Source of the DNA: Clavibacter sp. VKM Ac-2873
GTDB taxonomy: Bacteria; Actinomycetota; Actinomycetes; Actinomycetales; Microbacteriaceae
Direction of reading: 5' to 3'
Assembly (NCBI RefSeq): GCF_015351075.1
Contig: NZ_JADKRS010000001.1
Coordinates: forward strand, 992,001 to 1,056,000
Length of the DNA stretch: 64,000 nt
How positions within the stretch are numbered: position 1 is the first letter of the stretch; each line of letters opens with the position of its first letter. The notes under the pieces are model-generated. The model searched no databases. It was not told the origin of the DNA and saw nothing but the letters and a program-made list of their open reading frames with translations. Positions 52,403-63,918 of the stretch are shown in pieces. The position numbers and the translations under genes are program-made.

Positions 52403-53110
52403 CTACCGAAGGTAGCCGTCCTCGGTGGCGCGATCGATCAGGTCGGTCCGACGACCCGCGATCCTCCCGACGAGGCGGTACTTCGCCCGGACGCGACGGA
52501 GGTAGGTCTTCGCGGTCTCGTACTGCACGTTCATCGCCGTCGCCACGGCCTGCGTCGACCGGCCGGTCACGTAGAGGCGGAGGGCCTGCTCCTCGCCCTG
52601 GCTGAGGCGCGGGCTCGCGAAGGCGTGCGCCGCGCGCCCCTCCTCCTCGCGCGTCGTGTCGTCGTCCCGCCTCCGCGCGGATCGCGCGCCGGCCGCGACC
52701 GCGCGGACAGCGGCCACGATGTCCGCCGCGGGCACGGGCCCGGCCAGCAGCGCCGCGGCACCGGCCTCGACCACGCGACGGCGAACGCCGTCCGCGCCCG
52801 ACCGCGACAGCACCACGACGGCCGCTCCGGCCGCACGACAGGAGCGGATGCGGCCCTCGAGGCTGACCGCGTCGGCGAGGTCGTAGTCGACGACCACGAC
52901 GTCCGTCGGGAAGCGCGGCGAGCGCACCAGCTGGAGCCAGCCGGTCGTGCTGACCACGACGTCGATCTCGGGAGCCAGGCGGCGGAGGATCGCGCAGACC
53001 TCGTCCAGCGCGGACTCGTGGCCCATGAGCACGCCGACGCGCGCGGGCTGCGGCGACGACCGTCGGGAGGCGTCGCGCGCGCCCGCCCCGGGGTCGCGCG
53101 CGCTGGTCAT
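52403..53110 (-). CDS. LuxR-type response-regulator-like transcription factor
   Basis: A 235-residue protein. The N-terminal half is receiver-like: VGVLMGHESALDEVCAILRRL, VVVVDYDLADAV (Asp in the phospho-acceptor position) and VVVLSRSGADGVRRRVVEAGAAALL. The C-terminus is a LuxR/NarL helix-turn-helix (LSQGEEQALRLYVTGRSTQA, then VATAMNVQYETAKTYLRRVRAKY). The receiver lacks an acidic pair near its N-terminus (GHES in that place), so it may be an atypical, phosphorylation-independent receiver. No sensor kinase lies nearby. It is in one transcript with tdk. Confidence 0.83.
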   Translation of the reverse strand: MTSARDPGAGARDASRRSSPQPARVGVLMGHESALDEVCAILRRLAPEIDVVVSTTGWLQLVRSPRFPTDVVVVDYDLADAVSLEGRIRSCRAAGAAVVVLSRSGADGVRRRVVEAGAAALLAGPVPAADIVAAVRAVAAGARSARRRDDDTTREEEGRAAHAFASPRLSQGEEQALRLYVTGRSTQAVATAMNVQYETAKTYLRRVRAKYRLVGRIAGRRTDLIDRATEDGYLR

Positions 53111-53183
53111 CTCAGAACCATAGCCAGGGGGCGCGTCGGCGCGTCGCACGGGGGCGTGGGTGGACACGTCCGCGCCCCCGTCG

Positions 53184-54368
53184 TCAGAACAGGGTGGCCT
53201 GCGTCGCGGTCGCCGCCGGCAGGGCGGCCGCGACCAGCGGCCCGGGAGTCGGCGCCTGCGTCCAGCTGCCGCGACCGCGAGCCGTGGTCGCACGGCTGTC
53301 CGCGCCCTCCTGGCTCCACCCGGGACGCGGCCGGCCGCCGATCGGCGCGCGGGCTCCGTCGAGGCCGGGCAGGTCGGCGCGCGACAGGACCCCGCCGGTG
53401 CGGGGGTCCACCCGACCACCGCCGAGCCCGTGGCGGCGCACCAGCGGGTCCATGCGCGCCTTCAGCCACGACCGGTAGGCCTGCGGGGCGTACGCACCGC
53501 GCGCGTAGAGGTCGAGGTAGCGGCCCACGAGATCCGGTCGCTCGCGCTCGAGCCACTGGAGGTACCACTCCTTCACGCCGGGCTTCAGGTAGAGCGCGGA
53601 GTAGAGGACGCGCGTACCGCCGGCCTCCCGGATGCGGGTGAGCGCGTGCTCGAGGTGCTCGACGGAGTCCGTGAGCATCGGGAGGATCGGCATCATGAAC
53701 ACGGTGCAGTCCATGCCCGCCTCGCGGATGGCCGTGACCGTCGCGAGGCGCGCCGCGGTCGTGGGCGTGCCGGGCTCCACCGACTGCTGCAGCTCGTCGT
53801 CGAGCACGGCGATGCTCATCGCGAGGTCCACCGGGACGCTCGTGGCCGCCTCGGCCAGCAGCGGGAGGTCGCGGCGCAGGAGCGTGCCCTTGGTGAGGAT
53901 CGACAGGGGCGTGCCCGACGACGCGAGCGCCGCGATGATGCCGGGCATGAGCGCGTACCGACCCTCGGCGCGCTGGTAGGGATCCGTGTTGGTGCCGAGC
54001 GCCACCGCGTCGTGCGTCCACGTGGGCTTCGCCAGCTCGCGCGCCAGCACCTCGGCGACGTTGACCTTCACGATGATCTGGTCGTCGAAGTCGCGGCCCC
54101 CGTCGAGGTCGAGGTACTCGTGCGTGGGCCGCGCGAAGCAGTAGACGCAGGCGTGCGTGCATCCGCGGTAGGGATTGATGGTCCAGCCGTACGGCATGAC
54201 CTTCGACTCCCCCGGCACGCGGTTGAGGGCCGACTTGGCGAGCACCTCGTGGAACGTCACGCCCTGGAACTCCGGGGTGCGCACGCTCTGCACGAGGTTG
54301 CTCAGGCGGGCGAGCCCGGGCAGCGCGTCCGCGCTCGCGTCGGACAGCCTCTGCGCGCTCCATCTCAT
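53184..54368 (-). CDS. Rv2578c-family radical SAM protein
   Basis: A 394-residue radical SAM enzyme. The 4Fe-4S cluster motif is GCTHACVYCFARPTHEY (CxxxCxxC), preceded by MPYGWTINPYR. Later motifs (ALGTNTDPYQRAEGRYALMP, ILTKGTLLRRDL and YLKPGVKEWYLQWLERERPD) match the Rv2578c/SplB-like group related to spore photoproduct lyase. It may repair damaged DNA, but its substrate is not known. An SOS-box-like dyad overlaps its start region (54377-54392). The C-terminal 90 residues are low-complexity. ATG 54368 gives the family's usual start (MRWSAQ). Confidence 0.87.
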   Translation of the reverse strand: MRWSAQRLSDASADALPGLARLSNLVQSVRTPEFQGVTFHEVLAKSALNRVPGESKVMPYGWTINPYRGCTHACVYCFARPTHEYLDLDGGRDFDDQIIVKVNVAEVLARELAKPTWTHDAVALGTNTDPYQRAEGRYALMPGIIAALASSGTPLSILTKGTLLRRDLPLLAEAATSVPVDLAMSIAVLDDELQQSVEPGTPTTAARLATVTAIREAGMDCTVFMMPILPMLTDSVEHLEHALTRIREAGGTRVLYSALYLKPGVKEWYLQWLERERPDLVGRYLDLYARGAYAPQAYRSWLKARMDPLVRRHGLGGGRVDPRTGGVLSRADLPGLDGARAPIGGRPRPGWSQEGADSRATTARGRGSWTQAPTPGPLVAAALPAATATQATLF

Positions 54369-54376
54369 GCGCCCAT

Positions 54377-54392
54377 TCGAACACGGTTTCGA
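54377..54392 (-). promoter_or_regulatory. SOS/LexA-box-like dyad at radical SAM gene
   Basis: TCGAACACGGTTTCGA, or TCGAAACCGTGTTCGA on the coding strand, differs by one base from the actinobacterial LexA consensus TCGAAC-N4-GTTCGA. It ends 9 bp from the ATG of the radical SAM gene, where LexA binding would block transcription or initiation. Confidence 0.55.
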
Positions 54393-54404
54393 ATGGAGCG
54401 CGAC

Positions 54405-54424
54405 CGGGCGGCCTCGGCCGCCCG
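54405..54424 (-). terminator. Hairpin terminator of mqo
   Basis: CGGGCGGC pairs with GCCGCCCG around CTCG, starting 7 bp after the mqo stop codon. GC-rich, no T-run. Confidence 0.55.
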
Positions 54425-54430
54425 TCCGCG

Positions 54431-55909
54431 TCAGAGCTGGAGCTCGAGGACCTCTGCGGTCTCCTGGATGATCTTCGGGGTCTTCTTGGGGTCGGACGCC
54501 ACGAGGGTGCCGTAGTTCGGGATCATGCGCCGGAGCGGCTTCTTCCATCCGTCGATGCGGTCGGGGAAGCAGCGCTCGAGGACGTCGAGCATGATCGGGA
54601 CCGCCGTGGACGCACCGGGCGACGCGCCGAGGAGGCCGGCGATGCTCCCGTCGGACGCCGCGACGACCTCGGTGCCGAACTGCAGGACCCCGCCCTTCTG
54701 CGCGTCCTTCTTCATGACCTGGACGCGCTGGCCCGCGGTGACCTGGTACCAGTCCTTCGGGTCGGCCGTGGGCATGAACTCGCGGAGCGCGTCGAACTTC
54801 GTCTCCTTCGAGGCGATGAGCTGGCTGACGAGGTACTTGATGAGGCTCAGGTTGTCCTTCGCGACGGCCAGCATCGGGATGATGTTGTGCGGCCGGATCG
54901 ACGTGAACAGGTCGAGCAGGGAGCCCTTCTTGAGGAAGCGCGGGCTGAAGCCGGCGTAGGGCCCGAAGAGGAGCGAGGTCTCGCCGCCGACGACGCGCGT
55001 GTCGAGGTGCGGCACGGACATGGGCGGGGAGCCGATGGCGGCCTTCCCGTAGACCTTCGCCCGGTGCTTGGCGACGATCTCGGGATCGTCGGTGCGGAAC
55101 CACTCGCCGCTGATGGGGAACCCGCCGAAGCCCTTGATCTCGGGGATGCCGGACTTCTGCAGCAGGTGCAGCGCACCGCCACCCGCGCCGATGAAGACGA
55201 ACTTGGCGTCCACCTCCACGGTCGAGCGGCCGACGTCGTTGCGGATGCGGAGGTGCCAGGTGCCGTCGGGGTTCTTCGACAGGCCGCGGACCTCGTGGTT
55301 GAGGTGGAGGGCCGCGCCGTGCTCCGTCAGGTAGTCGATGAGCTTGTTGGTGAGCGCGCCGAAGTCGACGTCGGTGCCGCCCTCGAAGCGCGTGGCCGCG
55401 ATGACCTCGTCCTTCTCGCGCTGGAGCACGAGGAGCGGGGCCCAGGAGTGGATGACCGCCGGGTCCTCCGAGTACTCCATCGCCTCGAAGAGCGGGTGGG
55501 CGCGCATCGCGTCGAAGCGACGGCGCAGGTACGCGGCGTTCTCCGTGCCGCGCACGAAGGTCATGTGCGGAGTGGGGTTGATGAACTCCTTGGGCTCCGG
55601 CACAGCGCCCGCCGTGACGAGGTGGGCCCAGAACTGGCGGGAGAGCTGGAACTGCTCGTTGATGCGGGTGGCGGACCCGATCTCGATCTTCCCGTCCTTC
55701 TCCGGCGTGTAGTTGAGCTCGCAGAGGGCGGCGTGGCCCGTGCCCGCGTTGTTCCACGGGTTGCTCGACTCCATGGCGACCTCGCCGAGGCGCTCGAAGA
55801 TCTGGATGGTCCAGTCGGGCTCGAGCTGCTTGATGAGGCTGCCGAGCGTCGCGCTCATGATGCCCCCGCCGACGAGGACGACGTCTACCGGTTCCGCTGT
55901 ATCGCTCAC
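54431..55909 (-). CDS. mqo: Malate:quinone oxidoreductase
   Basis: A 492-residue membrane-associated flavoprotein oxidising malate to oxaloacetate and passing electrons to the quinone pool, as a TCA-cycle step independent of NAD. The FAD-binding N-terminus is [21 protein letters not shown] (residues 8-28), followed by [20 protein letters not shown]. Other Mqo hallmarks are [50 protein letters not shown], and [20 protein letters not shown]. The length is normal. It is monocistronic with its own terminator. Confidence 0.96.
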   Translation of the reverse strand: MSDTAEPVDVVLVGGGIMSATLGSLIKQLEPDWTIQIFERLGEVAMESSNPWNNAGTGHAALCELNYTPEKDGKIEIGSATRINEQFQLSRQFWAHLVTAGAVPEPKEFINPTPHMTFVRGTENAAYLRRRFDAMRAHPLFEAMEYSEDPAVIHSWAPLLVLQREKDEVIAATRFEGGTDVDFGALTNKLIDYLTEHGAALHLNHEVRGLSKNPDGTWHLRIRNDVGRSTVEVDAKFVFIGAGGGALHLLQKSGIPEIKGFGGFPISGEWFRTDDPEIVAKHRAKVYGKAAIGSPPMSVPHLDTRVVGGETSLLFGPYAGFSPRFLKKGSLLDLFTSIRPHNIIPMLAVAKDNLSLIKYLVSQLIASKETKFDALREFMPTADPKDWYQVTAGQRVQVMKKDAQKGGVLQFGTEVVAASDGSIAGLLGASPGASTAVPIMLDVLERCFPDRIDGWKKPLRRMIPNYGTLVASDPKKTPKIIQETAEVLELQL

Positions 55910-55995
55910 CGGATCAGTGTACGCCCGCCCTCCCGCGCCCCTCCGGGACGGCCGTCGGTGGTACGGCCACCCTCACGAACGCCACGGGGGAGGGA

Positions 55996-58455
<2,460 letters not shown>

Positions 58456-58512
58456 TCACGATCATATGGGGGCGGCCTCCGCGGATCCGCCGCATGACGA
58501 AGGGGCGTGCGG

Positions 58513-59112
58513 TCACTCCCCCACGAGTCGCCGGCCCTCGAAGGCGCGGCCGAGGGTGACCTCGTCGGCGTACTCGAGGTCGCCGCCGACCGGGAGGCCG
58601 GAGGCGAGGCGCGTGACCCGGATGTCGAAGGTGGAGAGCAGCCGCGAGAGGTAGGTGGCGGTCGCCTCGCCCTCCAGGTTCGGGTCGGTGGCGATGATGA
58701 CCTCGGTGACCGTGGCGTCGGCGAGGCGCTGCATGAGCTGGCGGATGCGGAGGTCGTCCGGTCCGATGCCGTCGATGGGGCTGATGGCCCCGCCGAGCAC
58801 ATGGTAGAGCCCGCGGAACTCGCGCGTGCGCTCGATGGCGACGACGTCCTTCGCCTCCTCGACCACGCAGATGGTGGCGGGGCTGCGACGGGGATCCCGG
58901 CAGATGCCGCAGGTCTCCTCCTCGCTGACGTTGCCGCAGATGGCGCAGAATCGCACCTTGTCGCGGACGACCGTGAGCACCTCGGCCAGCCGGGAGACGT
59001 CGAACGTCTCGGTCTGGAGGATGTGGAACGCGATGCGCTGGGCGGACTTCGGGCCGATGCCCGGCAGGCGGCCGAGCTCGTCGATCAGCTCCTGGACGAT
59101 TCCCTCGTACAT
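58513..59112 (-). CDS. recR: Recombination protein RecR
   Basis: A 199-residue recombination mediator acting with RecF and RecO in loading RecA at gaps. Order of motifs: HhH-type [20 protein letters not shown] (residues 13-32), a four-Cys zinc finger ([16 protein letters not shown]), and a TOPRIM domain beginning [14 protein letters not shown] with [15 protein letters not shown]. It is 6 bp downstream of dnaX and upstream of lysC, a conserved actinobacterial order. Confidence 0.96.
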   Translation of the reverse strand: MYEGIVQELIDELGRLPGIGPKSAQRIAFHILQTETFDVSRLAEVLTVVRDKVRFCAICGNVSEEETCGICRDPRRSPATICVVEEAKDVVAIERTREFRGLYHVLGGAISPIDGIGPDDLRIRQLMQRLADATVTEVIIATDPNLEGEATATYLSRLLSTFDIRVTRLASGLPVGGDLEYADEVTLGRAFEGRRLVGE

Positions 59113-59118
59113 GCGGCG

Positions 59119-61644
59119 CTAGTCCTGACCTGTGGGGCGGATGGTGGGGCGGGCCTTGCGCTCGACGGGCTTCTCCTCGATGAAGCTCGCCTGCAGGATC
59201 TCGCGGACGACGGACTCGCCGTAGCGCTGCGGTGAGGCAGCGGGAGGCGCGGCCGGGGCGGCAGCGGCCGGGGCGCCGGCGGCAGCGGCCGACCGCGGCG
59301 CGGACGCGGGGGGTCGCTGCGCGGGGACGGATCGGGCGACGGGCGGTGCCGAGTCGGGCGCCGCGCCGCCCGTGGCCCAGCCGGGCTCGGCGGGGCCGAA
59401 CTCGTCGGGCTCGGGCTCCTCGAAGTCGGGGACGTGCGCGTCGGGCACGACCGACGATCCGCGGGCGGGCGCGCTCGAGGCCGACGCGCGCGGGGCGTCG
59501 ACCGGTGCCGCCGGGGCGACCGTGGCGGGCGCGGCAGCGGCGGGCGCGGCAGCGGCGGGCGCGGCAGCGGCGGGCGCGGGACGCTCGGGACGGGAGGCGG
59601 GCGCGCGCACCGCGGGAGCGTCGGACGCGCCGGGGTCGGACGTGGGGATGGCCACCGTGGCCCATCCGCCACCGGCCGGGGTGGTCTTCGCGGTGGTGGT
59701 CGGCTTCCCGGACGGAGCGGACGTCGCGGGCGCAGCCTGCTTCGCGGACGGGACGGGCGTCGTAGGCGCAGCCGACTGCGCGGACGGGGCCGACGCCGGG
59801 GCCGCGGGGCCGGGCGACGCGGCGGCTGTCTCGACCGTCGCGCGCGGGGCTGCCGACGTCGCGCGGGGTGCCGGCGAATCCGCGGCGTCGGGCGCCGGCG
59901 ACGCGGATCCGCCGCCGGTCGGGGCCGCGGTGCCCGCGGGAGCCGCGGAACCGCCGTGCGGCTCGACGCGGGCGATGAACTTCACGCGGATGCCGAGGAC
60001 GTCGAGGATGGCGGTGCGCAGGATGTCGCTGACGCCCTGTCCCGGAGCGCCGCGCTCCTTGAACCTCTCCGCGTCGTTCGCGCTGACGAAGGACAGCGTG
60101 AGCACGTCCTCCACGAGGGCGCGCGGCGTGGCGGTGACGGCGACGAGCCAGGCGCTGCGCTTGGCCTTCTCGACGGCCTCGACGACCGACGGCCAGGAAT
60201 CACGGAGCTGCTCGAAGGTGACCGGGCCCACGGGCGCGGGCGGCGCGGCCGCCGCGGGCGCCTCAGCGGGGGCGGCGCTCGTCCCCGACGACGAGGGCGG
60301 GACGGGAGCGGACGCATCCGGCGCCGAGGCGGGCGCGGCGGTCTCCGTCGGCGGCGCGACAGGGGCCGGATCGGGAGCCGCGGCCGATGCCGGTGCGGCA
60401 GCGGGAGCCGCGATGACGGCGGGAGCGGGAGCGGCGACGGTCGCGGGCGGCGCAGGCGCCGGATCCGCTCCCGCATCCGCGACGCCGACCCGGCGCTCGA
60501 GGCGCTCGACCCGGGCCAGGGCGCCGCGATGCGTGTCGTCGCTCGCGGGCACGAGCACGCGAGCGACCAGCAGCTCGAGGTGGAGGCGCGGCGAGGTGGC
60601 GCCCGTCATCTCGGTGAGGGCGGCGTTGACGACGTCGGCGGCGCGGGACAGCTCGACGGCGCCGAAGGCCACGGCCTGGGCGCGCATGCGCTCGAGCTCG
60701 TCCGCCGGGGTGCCGCGGAGGACGGCGGCAGAGCCCTCCGCCGACGTGGCGCCCACGATGATGAGGTCGCGCAGGCGCTCGAGGAGGTCCTCCACGAAGC
60801 GACGCGGATCCTGACCGGTCTGGATGACCCGGTCCACGCCCGCGAAGGCGCCTGCCGCGTCGTGCCGGGCGACCGCGTCGATGACCTCGTCGAGCAGCGC
60901 CGCGTGCGTGTAGCCGAGCAGCGCCACCGCGCGCTCGTACTCCACGCTCTCGTCCTCCGAGCCGGCGATGAGCTGGTCGAGCAGGGAGAGGGTGTCGCGC
61001 ACGGATCCGCCGCCGGCGCGCACCACGAGCGGCAGGACGCCGGGCGCCACCTGCACGCTCTCCTCGCGGGACAGGTGCTCCACGTAGTCGAGCATCTGCG
61101 CGGGCGGCACGAGCCGGAACGGGTAGTGGTGCGTGCGGGAGCGGATGGTGCCGATGACCTTGTCCGGCTCCGTGGTGGCGAAGATGAACTTCACGTGCTC
61201 CGGCGGCTCCTCCACGATCTTGAGCAGCGCGTTGAACCCCTGCGGCGTGACCATGTGCGCCTCGTCGAGGATGAAGATCTTGTAGCGGTCCCGCGCGGGG
61301 GCGAACACCGCGCGCTCGCGGATGTCGCGCGCGTCGTCGACGCCGTTGTGGCTCGCGGCATCGATCTCGACCACGTCGAGGGATCCGCTGCCGTCGCGGC
61401 TGAGCTCGACGCAGCTGGGGCACACGCCGCACGGGGTGTCGGTGGGGCCCTCGGCGCAGTTGAGGCAGCGCGCCAGGATGCGGGCCGACGTGGTCTTGCC
61501 GCAGCCGCGCGGGCCGCTGAACAGGTACGCGTGGTTGACGCGGTTGGTGCGGAGCGCGGTGCGCAGCGGATCCGTCACCTGCGTCTGGCCGATGAGCTCG
61601 GCGAAGTTCTCTGGCCGATAACGGCGATACAGGGCGGTGACCAC
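59119..61644 (-). CDS. dnaX: DNA polymerase III gamma/tau subunit
   Basis: An 841-residue clamp-loader ATPase. The AAA+ core starts ALYRRYRPENFAELIGQTQV, with Walker A GPRGCGKTT (about residue 45), a zinc module CLNCAEGPTDTPCGVCPSC, Walker B IFILDEAHMVT, and SRC-type IGTIRSRTHHYPF. Beyond residue about 390 the protein is a long Ala/Pro/Ser-rich linker with a small conserved domain around FEQLRDSWPSVVEAVEKAK (about residue 485-560) and a basic tail. GTG 61644 gives the conserved N-terminus VVTALYRRYRP. No clear frameshift site for a short gamma form is visible. Confidence 0.94.
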   Translation of the reverse strand: MVTALYRRYRPENFAELIGQTQVTDPLRTALRTNRVNHAYLFSGPRGCGKTTSARILARCLNCAEGPTDTPCGVCPSCVELSRDGSGSLDVVEIDAASHNGVDDARDIRERAVFAPARDRYKIFILDEAHMVTPQGFNALLKIVEEPPEHVKFIFATTEPDKVIGTIRSRTHHYPFRLVPPAQMLDYVEHLSREESVQVAPGVLPLVVRAGGGSVRDTLSLLDQLIAGSEDESVEYERAVALLGYTHAALLDEVIDAVARHDAAGAFAGVDRVIQTGQDPRRFVEDLLERLRDLIIVGATSAEGSAAVLRGTPADELERMRAQAVAFGAVELSRAADVVNAALTEMTGATSPRLHLELLVARVLVPASDDTHRGALARVERLERRVGVADAGADPAPAPPATVAAPAPAVIAAPAAAPASAAAPDPAPVAPPTETAAPASAPDASAPVPPSSSGTSAAPAEAPAAAAPPAPVGPVTFEQLRDSWPSVVEAVEKAKRSAWLVAVTATPRALVEDVLTLSFVSANDAERFKERGAPGQGVSDILRTAILDVLGIRVKFIARVEPHGGSAAPAGTAAPTGGGSASPAPDAADSPAPRATSAAPRATVETAAASPGPAAPASAPSAQSAAPTTPVPSAKQAAPATSAPSGKPTTTAKTTPAGGGWATVAIPTSDPGASDAPAVRAPASRPERPAPAAAAPAAAAPAAAAPATVAPAAPVDAPRASASSAPARGSSVVPDAHVPDFEEPEPDEFGPAEPGWATGGAAPDSAPPVARSVPAQRPPASAPRSAAAAGAPAAAAPAAPPAASPQRYGESVVREILQASFIEEKPVERKARPTIRPTGQD
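59526..59579. repeat. 15-bp tandem repeat in dnaX
   Basis: CGGGCGCGGCAGCGG occurs three times in a row (59526, 59541, 59556) with a partial fourth copy. It encodes Ala-Pro-Ala-Ala-Ala pentapeptides in the tau linker. In-frame copy-number change would be tolerated. Confidence 0.8.
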
Positions 61645-61688
61645 GGTCCTGAGGATACCGGGCACCCCCGACCGTCCGGCCGCCGGCA

Positions 61689-62900
61689 TCAGGTCTCGGC
61701 GGGGACCTCGGCGGGCGCGGCTGGGGAGGAGCGGCGCTCCCGCAGCGCGCGGAGCCGCCCCGGCGCCTCGGCGCGGACGCGGCGGGCGAGCGCCAGCCCC
61801 TCACGCCAGGTGGCGTCGCGGACGAAGAGGAAGTCGAGCGCGATCATCGCGAGCGAGAACGGCCAGAGGCCCAGCAGGATCCCGATCATCACGTGCATGC
61901 CCGTGATGACCAGGAGCGCGACGACGCGGGTCGGCCGCCACAGGATCAGCAGCGGGAACAGGCCCTGGAAGGCGACCGCGACGAAGCTCGCGAGCACCAC
62001 GCCCACGGTCGCCTGCGCGAGCAGGTCGCTCAGCCACGGCCAGGGCCGGTAGCCGTCGATCACCAGCGAGTAGTAGGTGGCGGATCCGTCGCGCCACTCC
62101 GGCCCCTGCAGCTTGAGGATCGCGGAGTTCACGTACACGAGCATGATCTGGTACCCGCAGAGCACCAGCGCGGTGTTGTGCAGGAGCACGCGCACGAGCC
62201 GCGGGATCCGGTCAACGAGCGTCCGCGCCGCCTCGACGTGGCGCGCCGGTCGCCGGCGCACGATCCCCGCCTCGGCCGCCTCGAGCGCGCGGCGGCGCCG
62301 GACCGCGTCCAGCGACAGGTGGCGGGACAGGTCGGCGAAGAGCACGAAGAAGAGGGTGAGGCGCAGGACGGTGTCGCCGCCGTTGGTGAGCAGCGTGCTG
62401 TTGGTGGACAGGCCGATCCAGAACAGGAGGAGGAACGGGGTCACGATGCGCGTGCGCCAGCCGAGCGTGAACAGCGCGGCGAGCACCACGAGCACGAGGT
62501 ACGCCAGGTCGAAGAGCGTCGCGTCGGTCTTGGAGAAGAGGCCGGTGAAGATCGGGAGCCAGCCGCGGCGGGACGCCTCGGGGTCGATGAAGCGGGATCC
62601 GACGCCCCACAGGTAGTGGCGGTCGGCGAAGCAGGTGACGAGCACCAGGAGGATCACGGCGCCGAGGGTGATGCGGAGCGCGGCGAAGCTGAAGGTGGCG
62701 TGCTCGCGCTCGGTCATCCAGGTCGCGATGCCGCGGGGCCAGCCGCGCGGCTGGCGCAGCGCCGTCAGGAGCTCGCGGTCCTGCAGCAGACGGCGGACGC
62801 GGGCGGCGCGCGCCGAGGGGACGGCCGTCGTGCGGCCGGCCCACGAACCGGCGGCCACCGACCGGGTGGTCGACGTGGGCTCCTTCGTCTTCGCGCTCAT
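61689..62900 (-). CDS. HTTM-domain membrane protein
   Basis: A 403-residue protein with an N-terminal hydrophilic region of about 65 residues and about seven transmembrane helices. The horizontally transferred transmembrane (HTTM) domain, related to vitamin-K-dependent gamma-carboxylase, shows RITLGAVILLVLVTCFADR near helix 1, and NSAILKLQGPEWRDGSATYY followed by MHVMIGILLGLWPFSLAMI. In actinobacteria such proteins pair with DUF5819 genes, as here. The role is unknown. The ATG at 62900 overlaps the DUF5819 stop (ATGA). Confidence 0.85.
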   Translation of the reverse strand: MSAKTKEPTSTTRSVAAGSWAGRTTAVPSARAARVRRLLQDRELLTALRQPRGWPRGIATWMTEREHATFSFAALRITLGAVILLVLVTCFADRHYLWGVGSRFIDPEASRRGWLPIFTGLFSKTDATLFDLAYLVLVVLAALFTLGWRTRIVTPFLLLFWIGLSTNSTLLTNGGDTVLRLTLFFVLFADLSRHLSLDAVRRRRALEAAEAGIVRRRPARHVEAARTLVDRIPRLVRVLLHNTALVLCGYQIMLVYVNSAILKLQGPEWRDGSATYYSLVIDGYRPWPWLSDLLAQATVGVVLASFVAVAFQGLFPLLILWRPTRVVALLVITGMHVMIGILLGLWPFSLAMIALDFLFVRDATWREGLALARRVRAEAPGRLRALRERRSSPAAPAEVPAET

Positions 62901-63769
62901 CGTCCGTACCTCTCCACGATCCCCTGGTAGACGCTCAGCGCCTGGGGGTCGATCACGTCGTCGGCCTCGCGCCACCCGAAGGTGCGCGTGGTCCTCTCGT
63001 ACTGCTGCTGGTCGTCGGACCGATGGGCGAAGTCGTTCGGGCGCTCGGTCGCCACCCGCCAGCGCACGCGCTCGACGTCGCGGCCGAACCACGCCGTGGC
63101 CCAGTAGGTCGTGAACTCCTTGAGCACGTAGTCCGCGCGGAGCATCGTGATCACGCGCCCGCGGCTGCCCTCGTCGAGCGCGGAGAGCTGGTCGATGAGG
63201 GAGACGGCCGTCTTGGCCGCGAACCCCGAGTCGGTGTCGGCGCGGCGGATGAAGGTGTCCTGCACGATCACCTGCTGCTCGGGCGTGAGGCCCCGGAACC
63301 GCTCCGTGTAGGCCTTGAGCAGGTTGGCGCTCTGCTTCACGGTGCGCGAGGACTGGATCCGGCCCTCCCCCGCCGCGTACTCGGCGCGGGTGATGTCCAC
63401 CCAGTCGCTCTTCACGAGGGTGCCCGAGTCGTCGCGCCACTGGGCCTGCATCTCGAGGTAGCGGTTCGTCTTCTGGATCGAGGGGGCGAACACGTTCCAC
63501 TGCTGGCTGAAGTAGGGGCGCGCGGCGGCCGTGAGGGCGCGGGTGGCGCCGTCCTGCGGGACGACCATGAGGATCGAGGTGGCCACGTAGATCACGACGA
63601 CGAGGGCCGCGATCGCCGTGCCGATGCGGGCGGCGCGCGTGAGGCCGGGCGGGGCGGGATCCGCGGTCGGCAAGGTCGGCGGCGTGGCGGTGGCGTCCGC
63701 GTCGGGGACGGCGTCATCGACCTCGGCGTCGGTGTCGACGTCCGGGTCGTGGTGGGTCGTGTCGGTCAT
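62897..63769 (-). CDS. DUF5819 family protein
   Basis: A 290-residue protein with an acidic Asp/Thr/Pro-rich N-terminus (residues 1-45), one transmembrane helix (about 48-70) and an external domain. Family features are PYFSQQWNVFAPSIQKTNRYLEMQAQW, WVDITRAEYAAGEGRIQSSRT, and FTTYWATAWFGRDVERVRWRV. DUF5819 has no known activity. ATG 63769 is the first plausible start; the operon continues into the HTTM gene with a 4-bp overlap. Confidence 0.83.
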   Translation of the reverse strand: MTDTTHHDPDVDTDAEVDDAVPDADATATPPTLPTADPAPPGLTRAARIGTAIAALVVVIYVATSILMVVPQDGATRALTAAARPYFSQQWNVFAPSIQKTNRYLEMQAQWRDDSGTLVKSDWVDITRAEYAAGEGRIQSSRTVKQSANLLKAYTERFRGLTPEQQVIVQDTFIRRADTDSGFAAKTAVSLIDQLSALDEGSRGRVITMLRADYVLKEFTTYWATAWFGRDVERVRWRVATERPNDFAHRSDDQQQYERTTRTFGWREADDVIDPQALSVYQGIVERYGR

Positions 63770-63860
63770 CGTGAGCCGTCCCCCTGGTGCGTCGGGTGGG
63801 TCTTCGTGGTGCGGGTCGTGCGTGGCGTGCGGGTCGTGCGGAGGGCCCGGGAGCGGATCC

Positions 63861-63894
63861 GGCGGGCGGCCCGGCTCTCGCCGGACCGCCCGCC
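63861..63894 (-). terminator. Hairpin terminator between an upstream gene and the DUF5819 gene
   Basis: A 15-bp stem with one mismatch (63861-63875 with 63880-63894), loop TCTC, 24 bp beyond the stop of the right-edge partial gene. Confidence 0.6.
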
Positions 63895-63918
63895 CTCCTC
63901 GCATTCAGCTCGAGCGGA

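Noticed and set aside
52403-53419. Longer start for the LuxR-type regulator (to 53419)
   Set aside because: The extension is Arg/Ala/Pro-rich, lies opposite the radical SAM 3' end, and the receiver-like domain starts naturally after ATG 53110.
59119-61644. Programmed frameshift in dnaX giving a gamma form
   Set aside because: No A-rich slippery heptamer was seen in this GC-rich gene, only a repeat-rich linker.
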